Shown here: positions 1 to 12,474 of the stretch, one piece after another
How the letters are laid out: every line of letters begins with the position of its first letter
Position numbering within the stretch: position 1 is the stretch's first letter
Notes under the pieces: generated by a model
Databases searched by the model: none
What the model saw: only the letters and a program-made list of their open reading frames with translations
Told to the model about the DNA's origin: nothing
NCBI GenBank assembly: GCA_022578965.1
Contig: MU400593.1
Span: forward strand, 62,001-126,000
Source of the DNA: Xylaria sp. FL1777
Taxonomy: Eukaryota > Ascomycota > Sordariomycetes > Xylariales > Xylariaceae
Reading direction: 5' to 3'
Length of the DNA: 64,000 nucleotides
Made by a program: the position numbers and the translations under genes

Positions 1-1990
1 GCATTAATAATAATATAAGCAATTTTAATATAATTAATATTTAAGTTTTTTTTAATTATGCTTTTTATTAAAGCTAAAAAATAAAAAATTATTATTATTA
101 CTAAGATTTTTATGTTTTTATTTTTAACTTAAGTTGCAAAATTGTTTTTTAAAGTTTAAAAAGTTTTTTTGTTTTTTTAAAAATATTATTTTTTAGTTTT
201 TTTGTTTACTTAATTATAAAGTAAAAATAATACAAGCTATTTTTAATTTTAAAGCAACTTATTTGCTTTTATTTTTTTACTGCATAACTTGCTGCTTTAG
301 CTTTTTAATTTTAGCTAAAAGCTATACAATTTATATTTATAACAGTTAAATATTAATATTTAAAGCATTAAATAATTATTGTTTGCTTAAGCCTAATTTT
401 AAAAATAATTTGTGCTAAGTTTATCTTTAATTTATTATTAAAGTTTGTTTTAAAAAAAAGCTATTAAAAATAGCACTAGTTTATATAGTTAGTTAATGTT
501 TAGCTATTTTATAATATAACAAAATATTATAAGTAACCTTATTTTAAAAAGCTTTAAAATTATTACAGAAAATATAAAGCATTAAAGGTTAAATATAATA
601 GTTAATATATCTTTAGTTTTATAATAAATATTTAATAAAACTAAAGCTTAAAAAAAAAAGGAAACTTTTATAAAATAAGTATAAAAAGAATATCTTATAT
701 ATATATATAACCTGTAATATATGCTAAAGTACTTAAGTAGCCTAGTTATAACAAAAAAATTGCTTATTAAAAGTGCATATATATTTAATAATAAAGCTAT
801 AATTATATATGCTTTAATAATATAAAAAAATAGCATATTAGCTTTAGTTATGTTATAAAATTTATATTTAATTTGCTAATTTGTAAGAATATTTAAAAAA
901 AAAGCAACAAAACATAAAAATACGTTTTAAATTTAAAACTAAAAAAAACGAAATAACTTTTTAATTTATTATGTATTATAAACATTTTTAATTTAGCAAA
1001 GCTTTTTATTAAAAGCTTTAAATGCTTTAAAATTAAATTTAGTAAAAGCTAATTGTTTAAATAAAATAAAAAGCTTGTTTTAAAATATAAAAATATTAGT
1101 AATATTATAACTTGTATTGTTTTTTTTTAAATTTTATTTAAATATTAGCTTTTTAAAAACGCTATTAAACTTTAAAATTTTTTAATATATTAACTATTTT
1201 ATGCATTTATAGCTTTAATTAATTATTAGTTATAGTTTATAATAAAAGCTATTTTTTTAAAAACTAATAAAAATTATAGCTTTAATTATAATTATAATGC
1301 TAATACTTTTATATATTTGTTATAACTTATTGCTAGCATACAAAATTAGATTTTTTATTTAAGTTATTGCTTTTATAATTAAAATTATTTTTAAAGTTAA
1401 AAGCAATAAAAGTAGTATTAAAAAAATTAGTTAATTTAAATATAAGAAATAATATAAACATTAATATAATAAACTATATAAGCAAGCAAAATAATTACAG
1501 AAAAAACAATAATAAAAAAAATAATATTTTAGTTAAAAAATCTATAATATGCAATGCAACAAAAACTAAGCGTTAAAAAAATACAAAAAAAATATAACTA
1601 TATATAAAATACAATAATTAATTAATTAAGTATAACTTTAAACAGATTTAAAGTTGCTATATAAATAAATTATAGTTTGTTGTTTTTTAAATAAAAACAT
1701 AAGCAAGAAAATTAATATAGTTGCTTTAAACCAAAATTCCAAGTTTATATTAAAAGGAGTAAAAAGGGTTATAATTAGTAAAAAAGTAATATAGCTAAAG
1801 AGATATAAACGCAAAGACTATTTTAGTTTAAAGCACCTAAAATAAACTATATGCTACTAATAAACTAAACAAACTAAAAAGCCACAAGCTATTAAACAAT
1901 CTAACAAAGCCAAAACTAAATAAATAAAAAAATAAACAAATTAATTCAATTAAATATAAATTCGTACGATGAATTAATTCAATTAAATGT
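1..1990. repeat. AT-rich gene-free block, RIP-like
   Basis: The sequence is almost entirely A and T, with long homopolymer runs and many TpA steps. CpG is nearly absent, while GpC (as AGC or GCT) remains fairly common. The few open frames are low-complexity and not credible genes. A 15-base direct repeat (TTAATTCAATTAAAT at 1941-1955 and 1974-1988) sits exactly where composition returns to normal. AT-rich blocks of this kind in Pezizomycotina are usually transposon remnants mutated by RIP; that reading is inference, since no transposon protein can be recognised here. Confidence 0.8.
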
Positions 1991-2437
1991 AAGTGTGTGT
2001 ATAAAAAAAGCCATTAGTTTGGTCTTTTACCTGACCTCCTTTTTGATTGTCGGTGTTATGTGGTAATGGCCCTTCGTACACGTTGGAGTGGATACCGGCT
2101 CGGCTAAACCATAAGCCCGATGAACCTATATATATTGCGATCGTTTCCTTTGTTATTAACTAGCTAGCTTCTAGAACTTAGATCTTCTAGAGACTGTTCA
2201 TATGAGCCCTTCTGGAGAGTGCACTGGTCAACTTCCATATGACTAAGCGTTTACACACCTAAACGCGACAGTATTCTTAATTTCTACTAGTTCAGCTTGT
2301 TTATCAATCCGTACCAACGTAGCAAAGTCGGATTTGACAAGACAACGATTGGTCTGCGTAGATCCCGACTCAGAAAATTATTGGACGCTCTGAAAGTGTC
2401 ATCTCTGCTCATCTTTAGCTCGTAAGCTTGATTCCAC

Positions 2438-5400
2438 TTAAGTCTCATGTCGGATTCCTAGTCGATACGCCCTATCCGCATCTTCGACACCTTCATGCGT
2501 GGCCGTCATGTACTCCTTGAACGCCGCCGACATGTTGACGACCTGAGCAAGATGCTTCTCCTTGATCTCAGGAATAGCATCTTCGTCAGAAGCACCCTTT
2601 TCTCTAGCTATCTTGGAATCGAAGACGGCAAGGGCAACGGCCGATTGGAAAGCTGGAAATTTGCGGGTTAGCCTTGAATAGAATGCGAATGGGGGTCAAA
2701 CGTACCGTTGCGGATCTCGCGGCCGTTCCATTTCAATTGCCTGACTGCCGCATCCCTCTTGACGTACTGCTTGGCGTCGTAATCGTAGAGGATTTCTGGC
2801 CCGCCGTGCTTGTGGTCGTCCTTGAGTTTGCGGAAGAGATTGTCCCATATCTCCTCCCGTGCATCGTCGTCGAGGGGTTCGTATCCGATTGATACGTGGA
2901 TGCGAGACATGAATGCTTCGTCGAAGAGGCCCACACGGTTCGTGGTCAAAAACAGAATGCCTTGGAAGTATTCCATGGCCCGCAGAAAGACTATAGCGAC
3001 GTAAGTAGCTTTCTTTTGCATTATCAACAGAGGATCTTACTTGACACGATACTGTTACGTCTGAGATCGTGGGCCGAACGCTGTTCGAGATAGACATCCG
3101 CCTCGTCTAGCAACACAATAGCGTCCCAGGCGCTGGCGTTTTTCAAAAACTGCAGCAGGTTTTTCTCCAGGTCTACAGGCTCATGGCCCAAATCGGCCGC
3201 TGTGATACTGAGCAGCGGCCTTCCCGTATACTCGGCAACAGATTCTAGGTCAGTGTCAGTACTATTCCGTCTAGACGATGAGTCACTATCCATACCAGCT
3301 GTCAAAGTTTTTCCCGTCCCAGGCGGCCCATGTAGGAGGAATATCTGGCCTTCCCCCTTTCCTTGGATGAAATCGGCATTGAAGGGTCCGGCTTGACTGC
3401 TGTCTGTGTAAGTCTTGACAATTGCTTTAATTGTATCCTTGTTTGTTTCGGGACGCATGACCAGTCGATCGATTGCGTTTTCCGTAATTTTCACATCGGC
3501 CAAGTGTCCGACGTCAATGAGATCTAAACCGTAGGTGAGAACACTTGTGGGAATTAACCGGATACTAAGAGAACTTACCATAGGCACGATCCTTCAGGAT
3601 AAATCCATACATGTGAGAGAGACATAGCATGTACTGATGCTCCGAAAGCTCGCTGACCTCTTTTGGATCGATGTTGTCATAGTCATTGAAGGTTGCGGGG
3701 ATATATTTCTGTGCCGCGGTATCAATCTCTGTACACTTGCTGCACTTGCAGCAAGGGGCTCTCGCTCCTTCACCTATGACTTTTCCCACATTGTTCTCGA
3801 ATAACCATCTATGCGTACCGCCAGCTTCCTCCTTCTCCCACGGAGACTTCTTAAACGGCGGAGTGTTAGTACGAACCAATACTTGGGTTTCGTTCTCCCA
3901 CGGCCGGGTTTCATGCTCAACGACTACTCGGGCTTGGTTGTACTAGGATGGCTATTAGTATGGAAATCAAGTGATTATATGTCATGATTCTGTGAATGTC
4001 GACCTACCTGCTTCCAACCTGGATTCAGCCCCAAGCCGGTGTACTCCAGGTATGCGGGACCTTTCGAAAGTTGAAAGACCTTCCGCCCGCGTTCAATAAG
4101 CTGTTTTCGCCGCGCACCACCGTCTATATTGTCTTGGAATCTAGTAGGGAATATAGGTAGTGACAATATGTCTCTCTCATTGTCGAAGACTGGAACGTGA
4201 ACGATCTTAGACCCACGTCCGATGACTTGTCCATCATATTTCATATACCACACGCAAATAGAGTAACGCTGAACGCTGTCTGACCACTGACTAGGAGAGA
4301 GGTAGTTGACGCCGCCAGAGACCCAGTCAACTACGTAGGCGTTCAGTTGTCCGTCTTCTCTGACGTATACATCAGACCCTGGCTTCATAAGGAGCCAAAA
4401 CCCTGCGAATGTTGTTGTAGGGATTTTCTTAGCCCACATAGCTTCCAGCGCCTTAATCTGAACATTGGGCTCCTGGTCAAGGTACTCAAGCAAATATTCG
4501 ATATGGCGGTCGGATTCCGCATTGTACTCCGGCGTATGATAGGCTCTCGGTCCCACAGTCTCATTCCTGTAGTCAGATAGTTCCTGTTTGTAATAAAAAA
4601 GGTCCCGGTAGGGGTGTGGGAAATCCCCATCTCTGGAGTTATCAGTCTCTTTGCCGGGCCCCTTCTTATCACTCTCTTCGCTAGACGACTTTTTGGACGA
4701 GTACTTGATGATTGACTTCAAGATGTTGATCAAGAACGGCGAGTGGATGCGTAAGATCTTCTCACCAATCGTGTCTCCAAGACCTAATTTGGGTTTGCCC
4801 TTGGGGGCCGACCTCCTGCCCACCCACTGTCTCGATCGAGGAACAATAACGGCTTGTACCTCCTCTAGTATAGGAGACTTTTGGGTCTTATTGTCCAGCG
4901 CCACAGGGTCATCGTAAGATTGGCTGTATAAGAAAACAAGCTCGTGATAATCATTTGAGTACGTTGCTACCGTGTATTTGAGGTTTGTTGTATACGAAGT
5001 CTCGGACACTTGCGCTTCCCCTTCGGGCTCATCCTCTACGTCGGATGGATCATCATCATTAGCAGAATCGTACACCGAGCTGGTGTCGAAGCCTTGCTGA
5101 GACTTAAGCAGGATGGTAACCTCCCATCCCGGCTCAACCAATATGTTCCAGAAACGGGGGAGGATTTTCGCACCACTCGTGGTAATAAGCTCGTAATTGC
5201 CCTCATTAATCTCCCTTTGTGCCTTTTCAGAGTCTCCGAATGTCATTTTGATGAGATCTTCCATGCCCTATAGCAGGTTAGGAGCCGTGCGTATGAGTAG
5301 GGCGAGTACGCACCTTTTGCGTTTGACAGAGAGCCAACGGTAGCATGAATTCTTTCCCTTTGTAGTGCTTCAAAATGATTGATTTTGAAGTCTTAGCCGA

Positions 5401-5833
5401 TGGGGTGGCGTCGGATTTTTCTCCCTGAAATGAGTCTTCTGCATCTTGTTTTTCTTCATTACCTGTCATAGCTGCGGCCGGATTAGACATAGACCCAACG
5501 ATAGCTTCCTCAGCTGGAACATCAAGCTCGGGTTGGGCAACAACAGTCTGGATATTTGAGACACTGCTCGTCGCTATGCTACCTTTGGGAAGGTTAGACT
5601 AGCTCGGTTCTCTCGCAGAAAACAATCTAAATCTTACATAGATCTATTTCGTCTGACATGTCAGAACTAGGCCGAGCGCTATTCTCCTCCAGAGCCTTAT
5701 TCTCAGTGTCAGCGGAGGTCGTTTCGTTCAACGGAGTCTCTACCATCGAAGGGACGGTTTCTCCATTTGAGTGAATGGGGGTTTCGGCAGCGTGTTCGCT
5801 TGCTTTCTTGAAGATAGCCATTATTGTCTTCAA
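2438..5833 (-). CDS. AAA+ ATPase with fungal DUF7025-type N-terminal region
   Basis: This is a multi-exon gene for a protein of about 983 residues. The exons read 5833-5638, 5513-5314, 5267-4008, 3942-3579, 3523-3296, 3244-3041, 2990-2706 and 2652-2438, and the lengths sum to a multiple of three. The C-terminal third is a classic AAA module: Walker A GPPGTGKT near residue 740, Walker B IVLLDEAD near 796, then LTTNR and the second region of homology. The N-terminal part is Ser/Thr/Glu-rich and is followed by the long conserved region seen in fungal AAA proteins of unknown role (DUF7025-like). The 51-nt intron at 3245-3295 lies just after Walker A, has no stop codon and keeps frame. Splicing of the first intron (5514-5637) is the least certain part. 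The substrate is unknown; family members are presumed protein-remodelling ATPases. Confidence 0.85.
3245..3295 (-). other. Stop-free 51-nt intron behind Walker A
   Basis: The minus strand reads GTATGG...CTGACCTAG between codons for LTA and ESVAEYTG. Removing it restores the usual AAA spacing LTAESVAEYTGRPLL. Retention would insert 17 residues without a frameshift. The donor is acceptable and a CTGAC branch site lies close to the acceptor. Confidence 0.75.
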
Positions 5834-7767
5834 GGGAGCTGAAGCATCAGAGCCTAACGGAGGCTGGCAGGTAAACGTGTATGATCGAGCCGAGCTGTAG
5901 ATCTTTTAACCCAAGTTACCTAGTGAAGCTACAAAACCAAGGACGCTTGGAATGTATGTGCCAAAGCCTCTATGGATTTCTTTTTTTTTTTGTGATTATA
6001 GATAGAGGGAATCAATCGACGTTGAAGAAAAAGGGTCCAGAATGAGGGCAGTCTGCCACACTATATAGATGCCCACGGAAGTACAATTCTAACGAAGTAA
6101 TGCGCAGTGCAAAGATAGCATGATACCTCAATCATTGGCCACTCGTTGAGCTGCGATGCATGTTGCTAGCTCTGTAGTATCCTAGTAGATTTCAAGGGTA
6201 ATAGTGCAGATGGCTGCCTATGGGAGCCTGATGTCAGATATTCGCAACATTGCGGGGGCCAATGGAATTGATGCTACACTTATTGTTAGCAACTTCAAGC
6301 ATCCGGCTTGCATTCAGCCCCCAACTCCAGATCAGGCTCTGAGGAACGAGCCGACGGAAATCCCCGAAACTTCAGACTAGTGACGTTTGGTCGTCGTGTG
6401 AGTCACTAGGCGTGAGATGGCTAGTTCTAGCCCGCTGCTCGACATCCTAAGGTTAGATGTCCAGAGGCTCAAAACGGGTGATAATCACCGGTTGCCGGTT
6501 GCCAAGATCCAGATACCGAGCAGAAAGCTTGCGACCATTTATGCTCACATTTTCGAATTCCGCTAGGACGCTATAAAATAGCACCTACGCCCGAAGCTAT
6601 CGAGAGCAGTTCCGGCTTCAACAAGATCCTGGATATTAAGTGTAGCGATCCGACAAGCAATCTATGATTGGCGTCCTCCATGGAAATTTTCTAGCCCGGA
6701 GGGCCGAGTTGCGATGCCAGCGGCAAAACCACGCATCGCAGGACACGTCGGCGGGACGCAGAATGTCGTCTTGATGGAGGCAGGCTAGATGGATAGCAGA
6801 CTCTCTAAGCACCTCAAGTCCACAAACCCCAACCGCTTGGCAGTCGACACATCATCCCGTATTCGAGACGTAATCCCCGCTAGAATAATACGTGCTCAAG
6901 CCCGCACCCACGGCCACATTCTCAAGCCTTCCATCATCGAGGACGAAGGCCTGGATGTGGTCCGTACATAGCGTGTTGCTCGCCGAGGACAAGGTATTTC
7001 ATAGTTACACACGAGGAGGGTCGAGAATACGGTAACACGCGCGCTATGAATATCAAGTCCCTACGACAGCAGGGACTGCCAGTCTGTAAGTTTTACGAGC
7101 GTTGCTAGACTGCACGCATGTGTTAATGTACTGCATGATCGATGACCGAATTATCTAGAGCCGGGGGGGTCAAGGAGAAGGACATCGGCAAGTTTTGGGT
7201 ATCTTATTTGCACGATAACGACAGACGGTGATGATCTTTAATGTCTTCGAGGATAGAAGTATCGCAACGAAGAAGCGAGAGAAGTGGCGAGGTATGGTAG
7301 AAGGATGGAGTTATAGCCTATGCATTAGGAAGCTCCAGTATCTAGGTAGATCTTTTGTGGCCAACCCAAGAAGCTTAAATGACATATGCTTAACACTGCG
7401 AATCCCTCGGTTGGAGCGAAATTGGATACATTGCCTTAGAGATGGATATATCATATACCTCCACATCGTTCCCCAGACATGGGCTTAGGATCTGAACTTA
7501 GGGAAAGCAAGTTCGATTTATAGTGGACGCCGAACGAATCGGAGAAGAATAGAGCTTTATAATACTCTTAGGAACGAGATGAGGCCTTTCCGCTGCAGTA
7601 TCAAACTGTACTGTCCTCAAGGGCCGAATAGGCCATACGAAAGCTGAAAATGATACCATGAAAGAAATCTAACATGTTTATTTAGAGCAGTTAGTAGATG
7701 CCGTAGATCGACGACGTTTCAGTAGACTGCGAATCAAGTCGGAGATAACACCTTCAATCCAGAGCAA
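5834..7767. other. Gap with gene-like debris, no intact gene
   Basis: No intact gene is visible. Three stretches look coding-like on the plus strand. The first is a 56-codon ORF at 6210-6380. The second is a frame from 6714 to 6971, broken once by TAG at 6786-6788. The third comprises exon-like pieces around 7000-7080 and 7160-7230, separated by a plausible GTAAGT donor and a CTAG acceptor. I recognise no family in any of them. They may be parts of one decayed gene or chance. A run of T (about 5980-5992) lies near the AAA gene promoter. Confidence 0.4.
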
Positions 7768-10430
7768 TCAGGAGTCAATACCCCCAGGTCTGTCCGGCGG
7801 TCTCAAATCGTCTAATGCAGTGTAATCGCTTCCCCACACGTTGAAATTGAAGGTGAAGTCATTTGTTTGGAATTGTTCCGTCTGCCAGATTGTGGGAAAC
7901 AGAGATTCTATCATCAGTCCTTCAGCTATATCCGCATGCCGTCAGCTAGGGTACTATCAAGCCAAAGAGTAAGGAGACTCAATCAACGGTACTCACGTTC
8001 AGATTCCTGTAGCATGAACTGACCTAAATCGGTACTGCTACCATCTATATCCAAGAAATTGCGATTGTACGGCATAGCATGCACATTGTTGAGGCCATTC
8101 CCGCCGCTATCCTCCTGAATACCCTTCTTAGCGACAACAGCAGTGTTGCCGTTGTTTGCCCTGGCGAGGGTAATATTGAGCGTATCGACGGCCTTCTTGG
8201 CCTCTTGGGAATCAGCACTTCGCATCCAAATGCTTCTTGCCCCGCGTAGCGCCGCCATAATCTCCTCGAAGCGCCCCTGCGTCTGTTCACGGTGCACTAG
8301 GGAGCACAGCATCACGGTGGCTGTGAGGAACTGATGGTTCATGCTAGATGTCATCCGCCACCGCATTATATCTAGCTGGCCACCAGGTCGCGTCTCCTCG
8401 TCAAGGATCTGCTGAATCTGTAGTAGTTGGAGGGATGCGTCCAGGCAAGCACGTCGCGAGTATGCAAAAGCGTCCTCGACATGGAGAGGGGTCTTCATCT
8501 GAATTGGCCTACGGTGGAGCATAAGTTGCCCTTGTTGTTAAAGAGTACGTTAGTAAGGACTCGGGAAGAAGGACGAGCAAGTTTAGTGCATCTCACCCTT
8601 GTAAAACAAGTGTTTAAGAAACATGCGTGCCATGATAGTAATTGGAGGATCCGTCATACTAACGGCTAGAGGCTTCATCTTCAGCGGTGGCGGAACACTG
8701 GCTTCGGCGTCGCGTAAGACACTGTCGACTCGCATAACCTCAGCATAGCTATAAGGCTTCGCACGAGCCGTGAGATCCGAGATGGTACCAAGAGCCATCG
8801 ATATTCTTCGCCGAGCAATGAGACCCAGTACCGTCGTCATTTCAGTTTCTGGTCTCGGGGAGGGCAGCTCTGTCATATCGGGGCTCAGGTCAGTATCGTT
8901 GAAGTTGCGTGGCTCGGCGGTATCGCATCCACTATCGGATATCATACGTGGCATGCCCATTTGACTGGATATCAAGATGTCGCCCAATAGAACTGTAGAC
9001 CATAATCGTCGCCTCATCTCGGCCTGGAGCGGAGGAATTTCTGGGAAGTGGCTTGGGTCACGGTGATAGCCCATACGCATAGCCATATTCACTTCAAGGG
9101 CAAGCAGGAACCAGAGATCATCCTGGGCATCGGGACCAAGGAGGAACTCGACGTACAAGTAGTGAATCACAGCCTCCAGCACAGATGGACTGGGTTTCGT
9201 ATACTCGCTCATAATGAGACATTGAACAATCTTTTCGCGATAGAGGTCAATCTGAAATGATTGGTGGTCAGCCTCAGAGCTATAGCCCGAGTCGTGTGCG
9301 TCGGAGGCCATGACTGCGAGGCACAGCATACTAAAAAGCAAGCCAAGCCAAGCTATAGGGACGCCGTCTGAATTTTCCCAAAATGCTTCATACTGTATAG
9401 TTATGGTTAGCACGGCGTTTAAGAATAGACTCGTAATACGAAAAAGTATTTTACCTCACGAAGAAAAGTTGGCCCGTGGACAGCACCTGCAGTTGGCCAT
9501 GTCGCGTTAGATTTGCAGTCATGATAGCGCTCAGCTCACATAACTGGACTATGCCAGCAGCAAGGTGTGAATGGGGAGGGCTAGTTAAACGCACAGGATA
9601 CGAGGTCCAGGCGGTTGAAGTACCGGGAGATATACCGGTCAACAGCGGCCTTCGGAGGAAGGGCTTCGAGGATCTCTGCCCGGGAAACTTTCCTGTGATT
9701 TCCGTAGAGAAGAAGGGCCCGAGGAGATGGCTCGCTGGTGGCTTCACCAAGGTCGCTAAGGTCATAGCTGCCTTTATCCTCCTGGCCGACGACCTGACCC
9801 CTCATCTCAGCGATGCCATCAAGGATGGCAGCCCAATGCTCTCCGCCAACGTAGTGAAGTTTTGAGGAGCTGATACAAATGCTTCCGTATTCAGAGCTCT
9901 CGTCAATGGGCATATCATAGTTGCTGGTGTTGGCGCATGCACCAGCAGCGACAGCAGGGGAGGTCGTGTCACTTAGTGAGGGCTGGGGTAGGGCGCTTTG
10001 AGTTTGGCCCTCTGTCCCCTTTGCAATCAACTCAGATCTCAGAGAGACTACGAGACTCTCCAGCTGATCTAAGCGGTCACGTAAACTGAGGGCGACGGGT
10101 AGCGGCTGTTGCTGCCGCAACGCTGTGTCGTCGGCGAAGCCTTGGAAGGGATAGGTACAAACCTCGCTGCGCGCCAAGCAGTTGGAGCACGGCTGCCTAC
10201 GATTACAGCGAGACCTGGAAAGGAGCCCAAGAGACAACGGTGAGAATTTGCCAATTGATCATTCTGACTTGGGCGGGTTGTGCTCACTTGCGACGTCGGC
10301 AGTGATTGCACGAGAGCTGAGGTTTATCCCGACGCCGGCTAGCGCTAGGTCGTGGGCGATCACCGGCAACATGACTGACATCCGCGGCAGTAGAGGCTTC
10401 ACCTTGTGAAGGTGCCGTCGTCGTGGACAT
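7768..10430 (-). CDS. Zn2Cys6 transcription factor with fungal-specific regulatory domain
   Basis: Six exons (10430-10288, 10214-9595, 9486-9455, 9392-8597, 8530-7997, 7925-7768) give 760 residues with consistent phases. The first intron splits the zinc cluster. The spliced cluster has six cysteines in the binuclear arrangement: CNHC and CNRRQPC, then CSNC and a final CTY, starting near residue 43. A short leucine-rich, probably coiled linker follows at about 100-125. The middle-homology region (Fungal_trans) shows the usual HGPTFLREYEAFW and RLWWS-like signatures, the latter here RRLWSTVLLGD. The 32-nt exon at 9455-9486 encodes part of that signature. The protein should act in the nucleus as a DNA-binding regulator. 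It is divergent from the thioesterase-like gene at 10844, 413 bp away, so it may regulate that neighbour; this is inference. Confidence 0.92.
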
Positions 10431-10843
10431 TGTGACTCTCGCTATAGTGCGACAATTGAAGAGTTGAAATTACACGGCGTCGTTGTTCCCGTTTCGTTGG
10501 ACAAAATACTTAGTCAGTGTCTTATCTCCGACTATCCGTGGATCTTTTCCAGCCCCATATTTCAAGGCCAAGCCAACAGGACAAAACATTGTTTATTTAG
10601 ATAATAAAAGTCATCAATTCTGAAGGTGATTCAAGAAGAAGATTCCTAAACTAGGGGTCCTGAATGGCACCCGCTGTTAACACTACTCTAAGCTGATCTG
10701 AAAGACATGACTTGCTACTGAGATTTATAACACATGATATTTAATGGTAGTCGACAAGACGTAGCCAGATCTTTACCCCAGCAACTTTCAACTTTGCGTC
10801 TTGCTTCGCATACCAACAAAACCACGGCGTAATCTTCAGTACG
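10431..10843. promoter_or_regulatory. Shared divergent promoter region
   Basis: This 413-bp interval separates the start codons of the Zn2Cys6 regulator (minus) and the thioesterase-like gene (plus), so both promoters must lie here. I could not pick out a confident TATA box or a CGG-N-CCG operator by eye. Confidence 0.5.
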
Positions 10844-11977
10844 ATGGCTAGCACCCTCAGGAAGCAGATCGGTCTTAAACAGATAGCCCCAGACACTTAC
10901 AGTGTCGGTTGGCATGTTGACTGGACTCTCGGCTCAAGTACGTCAACAATATACCATGCTCAACCTACCTGTCTGTCTTGAACTCTTAAACTCTTGAACG
11001 CGGGAGGGAGGGAAAGGGACATAAGCGAAAGAGACCAGTGGCTAACACGCATCGGCTTAGCTCTTTTTGGCGGGAGCGTTGCGGCCATGATCCATCTTGC
11101 TGCCGTCACCCATCTTACCACTGATCCGACACTAGTAGCGCAGAACCAGCCTGATGTTATGAGCATTCACATCGAGTTTCTTCGACCATGTAATCGATGC
11201 GACAGCACGATAACCGTGACGCCGCTGAAAATCGGTGCTACCACATGCACGATCCAGCTCCAACTGTCACAGAAAAACCAAATCAAGGTTGTCGCTCTAG
11301 CCAACTCGACAAACTTTGACAGACCACTTGGCCCTTCCGCTCCCACTGCGTGGACTCTTCTGCCTCCTCCAAAGCCGGTGCCGGACTTCCAGAAAGTCTT
11401 AGCAAAGCAGCCGGAGCAGAACTGGCTTCCTGCTCATCTTTCAGGAGAAATCATTCCCGTCACTAGAAGCTTGATAATACTGAATCCTCGAGGAGGCTTT
11501 CCTGTCGATGGCATCTGCGATGGCTGGTACGGCCTCAAAGAAGACGAGGATGAGGGCGACCAGATGGATGCTACTTATCTAGCGATGATGACAGACGTGA
11601 TTCCTTCCATGTCTGATACGCTTTTGCGTAACGAGGGCTTGTATGACGCGCACGCGTTCTTTCGAAAGATGGAGGTTTGGGCAGAAGATCACCCCGGTAT
11701 CCCCGTCGAGGTCGTCAATTCAGTCGACCAGGCACTACAAGCATCAGTGTTTAACAATACAGTCACTTTAGATATAGAGTTCAAGCGGAGGCTTCCGGAT
11801 GGACTTCGCTGGCTTTTCACAAGAGTTACCACAAAAATGTTACGCGAGGGGAGGATGGACCTTGACATTACAATATGCAATGATAAGATGGAACTGCTTT
11901 GCTCAGCACGTCAACTAATCTTGGCCCTTGAAGCGCAGAGGAAATTTCGGACTGAAACGCCAAAGCCGGCACTCTAG
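10844..11977 (+). CDS. Thioesterase-family (double hot-dog) protein
   Basis: Two exons, 10844-10937 and 11061-11977, give 336 residues in phase. The 123-nt intron joins GS to the hot-dog segment LFGGSVAAMIHLAAVTH. This is the fungal acyl-CoA-thioesterase-like pattern: an N-terminal short helix and strand (YSVGWHVDWTLGS), the central hot-dog helix with a glycine-rich turn, then PDVMSIHIEFLRPC as the following strand. The C-terminal half contains DGWYGLKEDEDEGDQMDATYLAMMTDVIPS and a second hot-dog-like strand set (TVTLDIEFKRRL). It probably hydrolyses acyl-CoA or a related thioester; the substrate is unknown. The ATG at 10844 was chosen because it joins correctly to the downstream frame, which has no suitable ATG of its own. 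Confidence 0.85.
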
Positions 11978-12474
11978 ATAGAGAACCACGTGCAGGTTCA
12001 TGAGGTTCTCATTAACATCGTAGAGTGTACATATCAATAACTTGATCAATACAGATCTCCACAAATCGGACGTCTTCCATCAAGCTGCATTGAGACTTGA
12101 CGGGGCGGAAGAGTGGACAGCATACTAGTCTATAATTATACTACATACTGTTCTTTCCGGAAAAATGAACCCCTGATCTACCGTGAATCAAGGGTCTGAA
12201 ACGCACGAATGAGCTAACGTAGAAAAGCCGTTCTGCCAAAATAGAAGTACAAAAAGAGACTCATTGAGAGTCCTGTACGAGGTGCAATTGGATGGAGAAA
12301 TTGATTCCGCGAAGGAGACTGGAACTCCATCTCCAAGCTTACGTCTAAGTGACCGATGATGTCGGTATAAATACTAATCAAGCAACATGGCTGCGACAAT
12401 GTTTCCACATACGCCAGCATCGACAAAACTATTATAGCATTTGTATTAAGAATATAGCGCAGAGAATTATAACA
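11978..12474. other. Intergenic region
   Basis: This holds the 3' flank of the thioesterase-like gene and the promoter of the secreted-protein gene at 12475. No further gene is seen. Confidence 0.6.
12366..12373 (+). promoter_or_regulatory. TATA box of the secreted-protein gene
   Basis: TATAAATA lies about 102 bp upstream of the ATG at 12475, a normal distance for a strongly expressed fungal gene. Confidence 0.45.

Noticed and set aside
648..836. Short minus-strand ORF in the AT-rich block
   Set aside because: It is composed of Ile, Tyr, Phe and Leu as expected from AT-rich random DNA, with no motif.
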